Below are positions 1 to 6,198 of a DNA stretch of 8,667 nt, one piece after another. Position 1 is the first letter of the stretch. Each line of letters opens with the position of its first letter. The stretch covers positions 1-8,667 of the forward strand of contig JAISVP010000136.1 of assembly GCA_031271475.1 (NCBI GenBank), read 5' to 3'. Source of the stretch: Oscillospiraceae bacterium. GTDB lineage: Bacteria > Bacillota > Clostridia > Oscillospirales > Ruminococcaceae. The translations under genes and the position numbers were made by a program. The notes under the pieces are model-generated. The model ran no database searches. It was not told where the DNA came from and worked only from the letters and a program-made list of their open reading frames with translations.

Positions 1-2099
1 CGAAAAAATTTAAAACCGTATTTGCAGGCAGAGAACTGACTGTTGAAGTCGGCAGAACCTGTGAACTGTCAAACGGGTCGTGTTGGGTATATTACGGTGA
101 TACGGTGGTTATGGGGAATGTTACCGCAAGTGAAAAACCAAGAGAAGGTGTTGACTTTTTCCCGCTGTCTGTGGATTATGAGGAAAGACTGTATGCGGTA
201 GGAAGAATTCCGGGTTCGTTTATGAAACGTGAAGGGAAGCCTTCCGAGAAAGCTATCCTTACCTCAAGGGTTGTTGACCGTCCTATACGTCCGCTTTTCC
301 CTAAGGATATGCGTAACGATGTGGCTGTTGTTATGACCGTGCTGGCGGTTGATCAGGATAATTCACCTGAAATTGTCGGTATGATTGCCGCATCAATCGC
401 TATTGCCGTGTCCGATATTCCGTGGAACGGTCCGATCGGAGGTATAAGCGTTGGGCTTGTTGACGGTGAGATTGTCCTTAATCCGACATCCGAACAAAGG
501 AAAAACAATGACTTAAATCTTACCCTTGCGGCTACTGCCGACAAAGTCGTTATGATTGAAGCCGGGGCAAATGAAGTTGATGATGACACTATGCTTAAAG
601 CCATTATGGAAGGGCATAATGAAATAAAGAAACTTGTGAAGTTTATAGACGGTATACAGAAAGAAACCGGAAAGCTTAAGTTTGAGTTCCCGTCTATGGA
701 CGTTGACCCCGAACTTTACGCAAGCATCAAGGAATTCGCAATAGAAGATGTCCGTTATGCACTTGATACCAATGACAAAAATATTCGTGAAGAGCGTATG
801 CTACCCGTCAAAACCGCCATACATGAAAAGTTTGACGGCGAGAACGGCGAAAATTCCGTTATAGTTGACGAATGTATTTATAATTTGCAAAAGTATATCG
901 TACGCCGTTGGTTACTTGACGATGGTAAACGCGTGGACGGCAGAAAACTGGATGAGATTCGTCCGCTTGCCGCTGAGGTTGGTGTGCTGCCGCGTGTTCA
1001 CGGATCCGGACTTTTCACAAGAGGACAGACGCAGGCTCTTACGGTTGCCACATTGGGACCGGTGAGCGATTCACAGCGCATTGACGGCATTGACGAGGAA
1101 ACTGACAAAAGATATATGCACCATTATAATTTCCCCTCCTATTCCGTAGGCGAAACAAAACCGAGCAGAGGACCGGGCAGACGTGAAATCGGGCACGGAG
1201 CACTTGCTGAAAGAGCTTTGGAGCCTGTTTTACCCAGTATTGAACAGTTCCCTTATGCCATTCGTCTTGTTTCTGAAATTTTATCCTCTAACGGGTCTAC
1301 TTCACAGGCATCAATATGCGGCTCAACTCTGGCATTAATGGATGCGGGCGTTCCGATTAAAGCACCTGTTGCCGGTATTTCATGCGGTTTAATCACCGAG
1401 GGTGACAGATGGATGACAATGGTTGACATTCAGGGAGTCGAAGACTTTTTCGGCGATATGGACTTCAAAGTCGGCGGAACTCATAAAGGAATTACCGCTA
1501 TTCAGGTGGATATTAAAACTGACGGTTTGTCATATGAAGTCATTAAGGAAGCCTTTGAGAAAACCCGCAAAGCAAGAATACACATTCTTGATGAAGTTAT
1601 GCTTAAAGCAATAGACAAGCCTAGATCTGAAGTCGGCACTTATGCCCCGAAAATGCTGCAAACCAAAATCGAAGTGGATAAAATTCGTGATGTTATCGGA
1701 CAGGGCGGTAAGGTTATACAGAAGATCTCCGCTGACTGTGAAGTTAAGATTGACGTCAACGATGACGGCAGTATTTTTATCTCCGGTGTTGACATTGATA
1801 AAGCCAATAAGGCATTGCAGATTATTAATACTATTGTAAATGACCCGGAAGTAGGTGCAATTTACAAAGGTAAAGTTGTCCGCATTATGAATTTCGGTGC
1901 GTTTGTTGAACTTGCTCCCGGAAAAGACGGTCTTGTTCATATATCCAAACTGGAAAAAACACGGGTCGAAAAAGTTGAAGATGTTGTTAATGTCGGGGAT
2001 GAGATTGCCGTTAAAGTTATGGAAATTGACTCGCAGGGCAGGATTAATCTCTCACGCAAGGATGCAATTGCGGAGTTGGAAGCTAACAACAGACTTTAA
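1..2099 (+). CDS. pnp: Polyribonucleotide nucleotidyltransferase (PNPase), 5' end cut by window edge
   Basis: PNPase is the phosphorolytic 3'-5' exoribonuclease of RNA decay, releasing nucleoside diphosphates in the cytoplasm as a trimer. The frame is open to the left edge: codons from base 3 read KKFKTVFAGRELTVEVGR, the usual PNPase N-terminus, so the GTG at 105 is internal and only a few residues are missing. About 698 residues are visible, close to the usual ~700. In order: first RNase PH-like domain (FFPLSVDYEERLYAVGRIPGSF, about 160-225), a helical linker (about 690-860), second RNase PH domain starting at RVDGRKLDEIRPL (930) with GLFTRGQTQ, the SNGSTSQASICG phosphate-site loop and the catalytic GDMDF aspartates at 1452-1466. 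A KH domain follows with GQGG at 1698-1709, then an S1 domain (about 1854-2075). No frameshift is seen. The gene looks intact and functional. The next gene starts 40 bp after the stop. Confidence 0.98.
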   Translation, partial: KKFKTVFAGRELTVEVGRTCELSNGSCWVYYGDTVVMGNVTASEKPREGVDFFPLSVDYEERLYAVGRIPGSFMKREGKPSEKAILTSRVVDRPIRPLFPKDMRNDVAVVMTVLAVDQDNSPEIVGMIAASIAIAVSDIPWNGPIGGISVGLVDGEIVLNPTSEQRKNNDLNLTLAATADKVVMIEAGANEVDDDTMLKAIMEGHNEIKKLVKFIDGIQKETGKLKFEFPSMDVDPELYASIKEFAIEDVRYALDTNDKNIREERMLPVKTAIHEKFDGENGENSVIVDECIYNLQKYIVRRWLLDDGKRVDGRKLDEIRPLAAEVGVLPRVHGSGLFTRGQTQALTVATLGPVSDSQRIDGIDEETDKRYMHHYNFPSYSVGETKPSRGPGRREIGHGALAERALEPVLPSIEQFPYAIRLVSEILSSNGSTSQASICGSTLALMDAGVPIKAPVAGISCGLITEGDRWMTMVDIQGVEDFFGDMDFKVGGTHKGITAIQVDIKTDGLSYEVIKEAFEKTRKARIHILDEVMLKAIDKPRSEVGTYAPKMLQTKIEVDKIRDVIGQGGKVIQKISADCEVKIDVNDDGSIFISGVDIDKANKALQIINTIVNDPEVGAIYKGKVVRIMNFGAFVELAPGKDGLVHISKLEKTRVEKVEDVVNVGDEIAVKVMEIDSQGRINLSRKDAIAELEANNRL

Positions 2100-2139
2100 T
2101 GCGTATTTAAACAGATAAAAACGGAAACAGGTTTAAAAG

Positions 2140-2913
2140 ATGTTTGAGCAGTTAAAAGGCATTTTCGTATATAATCAGATGTTAATTTCACAGGTGCGTA
2201 AAGATTTAAGGGCACGTTACCGCGGCTCTGTATTGGGTTTTTTGTGGTCATTTGTAAACCCGCTGATGCAGTTGGTAGTCTATACCTTCGTCTTTTCGCG
2301 TCTGATGAAAACTGAAGGCAATTATTTAATGTATGTATTTACGGCACTTTTGCCATGGAATTTTTTTGCGTCATCATTACAGAATGCAACCACCTGCATT
2401 GTCCAGAATGCGGGTCTTATTAAAAAAATTTATTTCCCGCGTATTGTTTTACCGATTTCGGCAGTTACAACGAATCTTATGAACTTTATTTTCGGACTTG
2501 CAGTTCTTTTCCCGGCATTGCTTATTACGGGTGAAAAGCTGACAGTTTTTGTGTTCCTGTTGCCAATGGTAATAATCTCCCATTATATTTTCACTGTCGG
2601 TCTGTCTTTAATACTGTCAGCACTGTATGTGTATTTCAGGGATTTGGAGCATATCGTAAATATTGCAGTAACGATGTGGTTTTATCTTACGCCCGTCTTG
2701 TACGACATAAAAATGTTTGAAGGAGCTGCACTTACCGCGCTTAAATTCAACCCCATGCTGCATTTTGCTGCCGCATACAGGGACGTGCTGTTATACGGGA
2801 AATTGCCTAATATGCGGATGTTTTGTGTTGTTTCTGTTCTCGCCGTGCTTGCATTCATTATAGGTGCGGCTCTGTTTTCAAAGCTGCAAAAAGATTTTGC
2901 GGAACAATTGTAG
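2140..2913 (+). CDS. ABC-2 type polysaccharide export permease (Wzm/TagG/RfbA-like)
   Basis: This is the membrane subunit of an ABC exporter that moves lipid-linked polysaccharide (O-antigen, teichoic acid or similar glycan) across the cytoplasmic membrane. It has 257 residues, normal for the family. Family hallmarks are visible: RYRGSVLGFLWSFVNPL (27-43) at the start of the first membrane helix, LIKKIYFPRIVLPIS (93-107), YVYFRDLEHIV (163-173), WFYLTPVLYD (180-189) and NPMLHFAAAYRDVLLYG (204-220). About six hydrophobic segments are seen, near residues 32-55, 63-80, 106-129, 136-166, 171-188 and 226-248. Only a weak ribosome binding site (GGAAACAGG, 2123-2131) precedes the ATG. The partner ATPase (Wzt/TagH) normally lies next door but is not in the window; the next gene begins 11 bp downstream and is not an ATPase. 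Function as a polysaccharide exporter is well supported; the exported glycan is unknown. Confidence 0.92.
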   Translation: MFEQLKGIFVYNQMLISQVRKDLRARYRGSVLGFLWSFVNPLMQLVVYTFVFSRLMKTEGNYLMYVFTALLPWNFFASSLQNATTCIVQNAGLIKKIYFPRIVLPISAVTTNLMNFIFGLAVLFPALLITGEKLTVFVFLLPMVIISHYIFTVGLSLILSALYVYFRDLEHIVNIAVTMWFYLTPVLYDIKMFEGAALTALKFNPMLHFAAAYRDVLLYGKLPNMRMFCVVSVLAVLAFIIGAALFSKLQKDFAEQL

Positions 2914-2920
2914 GGAGGAG
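2913..2920 (+). promoter_or_regulatory. Strong Shine-Dalgarno that decides the start at 2924
   Basis: GGGAGGAG lies directly on the end of the permease gene and sits three bases before ATG 2924 (five to seven from the GGAGG core). The frame also has an earlier start at 2864 inside the permease gene, but that one has no comparable site, so 2924 is the better start. Confidence 0.75.
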
Positions 2921-2923
2921 TTT

Positions 2924-3367
2924 ATGGACTTCAATGTAATTTTGAATGCGGGTTGTATGACTTCTGCGGAACTTATGCGTGCGGTTACCGAAGGTTCGGC
3001 GGCACGAAAATATGACGATAAGGAACTTAAGGCAATCGCACTTTCCGCCGCCCGGCTGCGTGAAAGGTATGAGGAAGTCCCGGATCCGTTAACTGATGCT
3101 TTCAAGATGATGAACAGTTCGGCTACCGTTGAATGCTGGTGGAGATTTCCCGCAGGCGGTTCGTTAATAACACGGCTGCGTATTTTGCGTTATAAAATCA
3201 TCCGCAAATTTATATTTTTCTATTTTAAACAGGTTTTTGATATGCAGAACTGTTATAATGCCGCTGTTTTGGCGGCAATGTCCGAATCAATACAAAAAAT
3301 CCATTTTCTTGAGCACCAGAACATAGCGTTAAAAAAACGGCTTGATATATTAGAAAGAAATCAATAG
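2924..3367 (+). CDS. Small cytoplasmic protein of polysaccharide clusters, function unknown
   Basis: A 147-residue protein with no signal peptide. I cannot assign an enzymatic function. The first 60 residues are a charged helical region. Residues 60-80 (DAFKMMNSSATVECWWRFPA) are Trp-rich. A basic stretch with LRILRYKIIRKF (85-96) leads into FFYFKQVFDMQNCYNAAV (98-115), and the C-terminus (about 116-147) is a heptad-like helix. The order 'basic segment, aromatic patch, QQN-x-x-FNAAV, coiled coil' resembles N-terminal or free-standing segments I recall from proteins in O-antigen/Wzm-Wzt loci, often next to methyltransferases or glycosyltransferases. That resemblance is from memory, not a search. 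The gene sits between the exporter permease and a GT4 glycosyltransferase (11 bp and 2 bp gaps), so a role in polysaccharide assembly, perhaps as a scaffold or membrane-associated adaptor, is inferred. Confidence 0.8.
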   Translation: MDFNVILNAGCMTSAELMRAVTEGSAARKYDDKELKAIALSAARLRERYEEVPDPLTDAFKMMNSSATVECWWRFPAGGSLITRLRILRYKIIRKFIFFYFKQVFDMQNCYNAAVLAAMSESIQKIHFLEHQNIALKKRLDILERNQ

Positions 3368-3369
3368 AT

Positions 3370-4452
3370 ATGCGTATAATTCAGCTTTTACCCACACTTT
3401 TACCCGGCGATGCGGTGAGCAACAATGTCCTTGCTATTGCGGATGTTCTTACACAGCACGGGTTTGAAAACGATATTGTCACCTGCAATGATATAAAAAG
3501 AAATCCGCAGATAACCGAAAAAGTACAGCAGATAATGCCGGGGGAATACTTACGGCAGACTGATGCTGATGTTTTTATATACCATATGGCAATCGGTTCG
3601 GAATTGACAGACTTTGTTATTGATGCGGATGTGAAAAAGAAAATTATGATTTACCATAACATTACACCGGCGGAATTCTATAAAAATCTTCCGCTATTGT
3701 CTGCTGACTGCATAAACGGACGTAAACAGCTTCAGAAACTTGCCGAGCATATAGATTTCGGTATAGGTGTCAGTGAATATAACAAGTCCGAATTGGATGC
3801 ACTGTCTTATAAAAAAACTGCCTCCATCCCCCTTATAATGGACTTAGAAGACTACACAAACACAAAGCCGTCCCGTACTGTCATGGACAAATATACCGAT
3901 GACGGATTTGTAAATATTCTCTTTGTAGGCAGAATTGCCCCAAACAAAAAGCATGAAGATGTGATTGCATCTTTTCATGTCTATAACAGATATATTAATC
4001 CTAAAAGCCGTCTGTTTCTTGTAGGGTCTTATAATAGTACGGAAAATTATCACTACACCCTAAAAAAACTTGTTGACAGCAACGGGATTAAAAATGTAAT
4101 CTTTACCGGACACATTCCCTTTAATGAAATCATTGCATACTACCGTGTTTCGCATTTGTTTCTGTGTGAGAGTGAACATGAAGGGTTTTGCGTGCCCCTT
4201 GTAGAGGCTATGCTGTTTGACTTGCCGATTTTGGCATATCATTCTACTGCAATACCGTATACTCTCGGAAACAGCGGGATAATGTTTACTGAAAAGAACC
4301 ACAAGCTTATTGCCGAACTAATTAACGCTGTTCTCACAAACGAAACACTGAAGAATGAAATTGTTGCCGGGCAGAGACGAAGATTGGAAGACTTTAGCAG
4401 GGAGAAAATTGGGCGGCAGTTTATGGAACTGTTTGAGGAAATTATAAAATGA
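3370..4452 (+). CDS. GT4-family glycosyltransferase (GT-B fold), complete
   Basis: A retaining nucleotide-sugar glycosyltransferase of family GT4, expected to add a sugar to a growing surface polysaccharide on the cytoplasmic face of the membrane. It has 360 residues, typical for GT4. The N-terminal Rossmann domain begins MRIIQLLPTLLPGDAVSNN and includes DVFIYHMAIGSEL (67-79) and KKIMIYHNITP (90-100). The C-terminal domain begins near VNILFVGRIAPNKKHEDVI (181-199). It carries the family's E-x7-E motif as E271 and E279 within EGFCVPLVEAM, the usual nucleotide-sugar contact. The gene starts 2 bp after the preceding stop with only a weak AG-rich site, which suggests translational coupling, and it overlaps the next GT gene by ATGA. 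The family is secure. The donor sugar and acceptor cannot be read from sequence. Confidence 0.93.
   Translation: MRIIQLLPTLLPGDAVSNNVLAIADVLTQHGFENDIVTCNDIKRNPQITEKVQQIMPGEYLRQTDADVFIYHMAIGSELTDFVIDADVKKKIMIYHNITPAEFYKNLPLLSADCINGRKQLQKLAEHIDFGIGVSEYNKSELDALSYKKTASIPLIMDLEDYTNTKPSRTVMDKYTDDGFVNILFVGRIAPNKKHEDVIASFHVYNRYINPKSRLFLVGSYNSTENYHYTLKKLVDSNGIKNVIFTGHIPFNEIIAYYRVSHLFLCESEHEGFCVPLVEAMLFDLPILAYHSTAIPYTLGNSGIMFTEKNHKLIAELINAVLTNETLKNEIVAGQRRRLEDFSREKIGRQFMELFEEIIK
3579..3670 (+). repeat. Diverged tandem gene duplication, copy A (pairs with 4688-4779)
   Basis: The best-conserved block shared by the two GT4 genes. It aligns without gaps to 4688-4779 and includes a 20-nt identical run (AAAATTATGATTTACCATAA). 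Nucleotide-level similarity well beyond the catalytic residues points to a fairly recent gene duplication, or to gene conversion between the copies. Confidence 0.8.
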
Positions 4453-4925
4453 AGATTTTCCAGCTTGTACCCTCACTTGTGCACGGGGATGCCGTTAGCA
4501 ATCATGTTCTGGCAATTGCTGCGGTACTAAATGAACGCGGGTATATTAACGGTATCGTAATTCCCGGAATTATTAAAAAAAACAGTGTTAAAATCCCGAA
4601 ACCTTCCGGCACCGGGAGAAAACACTTGACTAAAACAGGTGTTTTTTGTTTAAAGAAATTCAAACCGCAAAAAGACGATGTGCTCATCTATCATATGGCA
4701 ATCGGTTCTGAACTGACAGAGTTTGTTATCAGTGCGGATGTACGAAAAAAAATTATGATTTACCATAATATTACGCCGGAACACTTTTTTCAAAATATGC
4801 CTGAACTGTATGCACGCTGCAAAGAAGGTCGTCAGCAACTCGAACGGCTTGTGGAACATATCGATTTTTCTATATGTGACAGTGAGTATAACGAAATGGA
4901 ATTACTTTCTTTTTTCAAGAAGTGA
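4449..4925 (+). pseudogene. Truncated GT4 glycosyltransferase paralogue (N-terminal domain only)
   Basis: A 158-residue ORF that is a close paralogue of the preceding GT4 enzyme. MKIFQLVPSLVHGDAVSNH, YHMAIGSELTEFVISADV (81-98) and RKKIMIYHNITP (99-110) match the neighbour almost residue for residue, with an extra ~10 residues after the start. It stops at SFFKK, equivalent to residue 149 of the 360-residue neighbour. The whole C-terminal nucleotide-sugar-binding domain, including the E-x7-E motif, is therefore gone and catalysis is not expected. No continuation of the C-terminal domain is seen in any frame downstream, so this is a deletion rather than a simple frameshift. The start overlaps the previous stop (ATGA, 4449-4452) with GAGGAA at 4435-4440 as ribosome binding site. 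It could still be translated as a free N-terminal domain, but a broken gene is the simpler reading. Confidence 0.85.
4688..4779 (+). repeat. Diverged tandem gene duplication, copy B (pairs with 3579-3670)
   Basis: Counterpart of the block at 3579-3670, inside the truncated GT4 copy, offset by 1109 bases. The two copies differ mostly at third codon positions. Confidence 0.8.
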
Positions 4926-4950
4926 GTACAAGTTTCTTTTCTCTTTGAGC

Positions 4951-4975
4951 GCTTACTTTTTAAGAAAAAGTAAGC
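4951..4975. repeat. Perfect 11-bp inverted repeat with 3-nt loop
   Basis: GCTTACTTTTT, loop AAG, AAAAAGTAAGC. The stem is perfect and AT-rich. It begins 26 bases after the stop of the truncated GT4 gene. No T-run follows on either strand, so it is not a standard Rho-independent terminator. Similar AT-rich hairpins are, as I recall, dispersed in Clostridia genomes. It may mark the end of an inserted element. Confidence 0.75.
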
Positions 4976-4997
4976 AGTCACGGCAACAGCCTTTACT

Positions 4998-5267
4998 TTA
5001 AAAAAGGACATAAAGGAGTTTGTCAGGATTTAGAGCGGCGAGGAAACCGAAAAATCTGCAATGAATGTTTCTAAGGCAGAGTGAATGCTCTGAAAACACA
5101 CAGGCGGCATTTGTGTCCGATATTACGTTCTGTGCCAAACCTATCCGAGGTTTTAGGAAGTAATACTGCTCATTTTGCTTGTAGGTAAATGCGGCGTAGA
5201 GTACTTTTAAGCCCAGTTCTTTCTTGACTTTCAGCAGATTGTTATTAACATTTTCTGTTACCTCCAA
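4998..5267 (-). pseudogene. Weak minus-strand ORF remnant, unrecognised
   Basis: An 89-codon open frame that I do not recognise. Reading minus, GGAGG (5265-5261) is followed nine bases later by ATG (5251-5249), a normal start layout. That ATG frame, however, runs into a stop after six codons. The long frame (VNNNLLKVKKELGLKVLYAAFTY) lies one shift away, and its only start is a TTG upstream of the Shine-Dalgarno. This is what a small gene broken by an early frameshift would look like. The C-terminal third has an unremarkable Cys/Phe/Leu-rich composition and could be out-of-frame noise. Treat as a possible remnant of a mobile-element gene. Confidence 0.25.
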
Positions 5268-5285
5268 AATAATTTTTAGGTTTAC

Positions 5286-5314
5286 TTGACTTTGTTTTGT
5301 AAGTATGGTATAAT
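5286..5314 (+). promoter_or_regulatory. Consensus sigma-A promoter with extended -10
   Basis: TTGACT at 5286-5291, a 17-base spacer, and TATAAT at 5309-5314 preceded by TGG, giving an extended -10. Transcription would start near 5321 and run to the right into the IS1 transposase remnant (ATG at 5537). No intact gene lies in the first 950 bases downstream, so this is probably a leftover element promoter that could also drive the genes from 6273. Confidence 0.75.
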
Positions 5315-5331
5315 GTCGGTAAGGATTTGGT

Positions 5332-5499
5332 TTATACTATATTCCGTAACGTACTGGGGAAAGTTGCGTTACTTTTGGTCGGGGAACGTGACTGCTCATT
5401 TGTTGTTTTAAGGTCTTTCAAGATTAATTCTATGATATAATCCTTAACCGTTTTGCCTTCAGTGGTAACTTTGATTTTAATTTTTGAAAGCATTGACAT
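5332..5499 (-). CDS. Possible small minus-strand ORF, mobile-element type
   Basis: A 55-codon ORF (or 53 from the second ATG at 5493) starting MSMLSKIKIKVTTEGKTVKD and continuing YIIELILKDLK. A beta-strand-like start followed by a single amphipathic helix resembles short accessory ORFs found beside site-specific recombinases in Clostridia transposons. This is a resemblance in style only. No ribosome binding site is seen before either ATG. It lies divergently from the IS1 remnant and overlaps no other coding sequence. It could equally be chance or a decayed gene. Confidence 0.25.
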   Translation of the reverse strand: MSMLSKIKIKVTTEGKTVKDYIIELILKDLKTTNEQSRSPTKSNATFPSTLRNIV

Positions 5500-5514
5500 T
5501 TAGATAGATGTTAC

Positions 5515-5536
5515 AATATCACCAAGGAGTGATATT
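5515..5536 (+). promoter_or_regulatory. Hairpin holding the Shine-Dalgarno in its loop
   Basis: AATATCAC (5515-5522), loop CAAGGA, GTGATATT (5529-5536), with the transposase ATG at 5537. The 8-bp stem is perfect. The ribosome binding site AAGGAG (5524-5529) sits in the loop and at its closing base. In RNA this could limit translation of the transposase. As DNA it could be a protein-binding dyad. No test of either is possible from sequence alone. Confidence 0.6.
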
Positions 5537-6147
5537 ATGGGAATCATAAAATACAAGAATTGCGGCTGTGAAAAAAGCGACATCAACGGTGTAAATGCAA
5601 ACAGTACGGGTATAATTTTGTACTCGGCGACAAGCGTGCAAGCGCGAAATTGCGTCACTTAAAGCCTTGGTTGTGCTGTTTTATTCGCTTGGAAAAGACT
5701 CTTACAATATGCTTGGTAAAATTTTCAAAGAGCTATATGTTACAAATTTACCGCTGGGTCATCAAAGCCGTTGACCGCCGTACACGGCGAACTGTACATG
5801 GGTGCTCGGCAGTCGTGATACTGCAACTTTCAGACGGCTTTATGATAAAGTCAAACATCTAATAAAACTGCACTTTTTACACCGATAACTGGGATGCTTT
5901 TGCTAAGGCTTTGCCAAAAAACATACATAAAATCGGCAAACAGCACACTGTCACGATAGAGCGCGATAATAGAAATATACCCGCCATCATTTGGGAAGAT
6001 TTACAAAAAACAAAAGTGGTTTCAAAAACTGCGGAAATGGTTGATCTTTCCGTGAAACTTTGGTGTATCTTAACTGCACCGTATGTTTTTAAGGCTGTTC
6101 AAGATGTTGTGTTGTCTATCTTTGTGTTAAAAATCTCACTTTATTAA
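5537..6147 (+). pseudogene. IS1-family transposase, degenerate (seven frame changes, internal deletion)
   Basis: The pieces match an IS1-family DDE transposase of the single-ORF type. In order: zinc-finger start MGIIKYKNCGCEKSDINGVN (5537-5602), QYGYNFVLGDKRASAK (5602-5649), LKALVVLFYSLGKDSYNMLG (from 5658), IYRWVIKAVDRRTRRTV (from 5746), WVLGSRDTATFRRLYDKVKH (from 5799), YTDNWDAFAKALPKN (from 5878) with the second catalytic Asp and the IERDN Glu, RHHLGRFTK (from 5982), and TKVVSKTAEMVDLSVKLWC to the stop at 6147. The frame changes near 5602, 5657, 5746, 5799, 5877, 5981 and 6005. The segment between the helix-turn-helix (YRW) and IKAVDRR, which in relatives carries the first catalytic Asp in DEMWHF, is missing near 5757-5763. 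The element is dead. Family assignment is by motif memory. Terminal inverted repeats were looked for and not found. Confidence 0.85.
5537..6147 (+). mobile_element. IS1-family insertion sequence remnant
   Basis: The minimum extent is the transposase remnant. The promoter at 5286 and hairpin at 5515 may belong to the same element. No paired terminal repeats or target-site duplication can be defined, which fits old age or deletion of the ends. It separates a 3'-truncated GT4 gene from a 5'-truncated tail at 6199. Confidence 0.75.
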
Positions 6148-6198
6148 GTTATGCATAAGTAATGACGGAATGGAGTTTAAATATATTCTGCCGTTGCT

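Larger units (their letters stand above)
4926..5536. other. Gene-poor decayed region between truncated GT4 and IS1 remnant
   Basis: About 610 bases without a convincing intact gene. It holds a strong hairpin at 4951-4975, two weak minus-strand ORF remnants (4998-5267 and 5332-5499), an 11-bp direct repeat ACTGCTCATTT (5165-5175 and 5391-5401) and a consensus promoter at 5286-5314. No trace of the missing GT4 C-terminal domain is visible. The content looks like debris of one or more small mobile elements. Confidence 0.6.

Noticed and set aside
105..107. GTG as the pnp start codon
   Set aside because: The frame is open upstream and reads the conserved PNPase N-terminus, so the true start is outside the window.
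1530..1940. 136-codon minus-strand open frame inside pnp
   Set aside because: It lies wholly within the conserved KH/S1 half of pnp, has no ribosome binding site, and its composition is that of an antisense shadow.
2864..2923. Earlier in-frame start for the 147-residue protein
   Set aside because: It would overlap the permease by 50 bases and has no good ribosome binding site, while ATG 2924 has GGGAGGAG just before it.
5494..5516. Second promoter TTGACA with TACAAT just before the transposase
   Set aside because: The spacer is only 13 bases, and a 17-base spacer gives a poor -10.
4926..5536. CRISPR array or tRNA/rRNA gene in the gene-poor region
   Set aside because: No regularly spaced direct repeats and no tRNA or rRNA-like conserved segments were seen.
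5602..6008. Programmed frameshifting as in classical IS1 insA-insB
   Set aside because: There are about seven frame changes in both directions and an internal deletion; decay explains them better than a single programmed shift.
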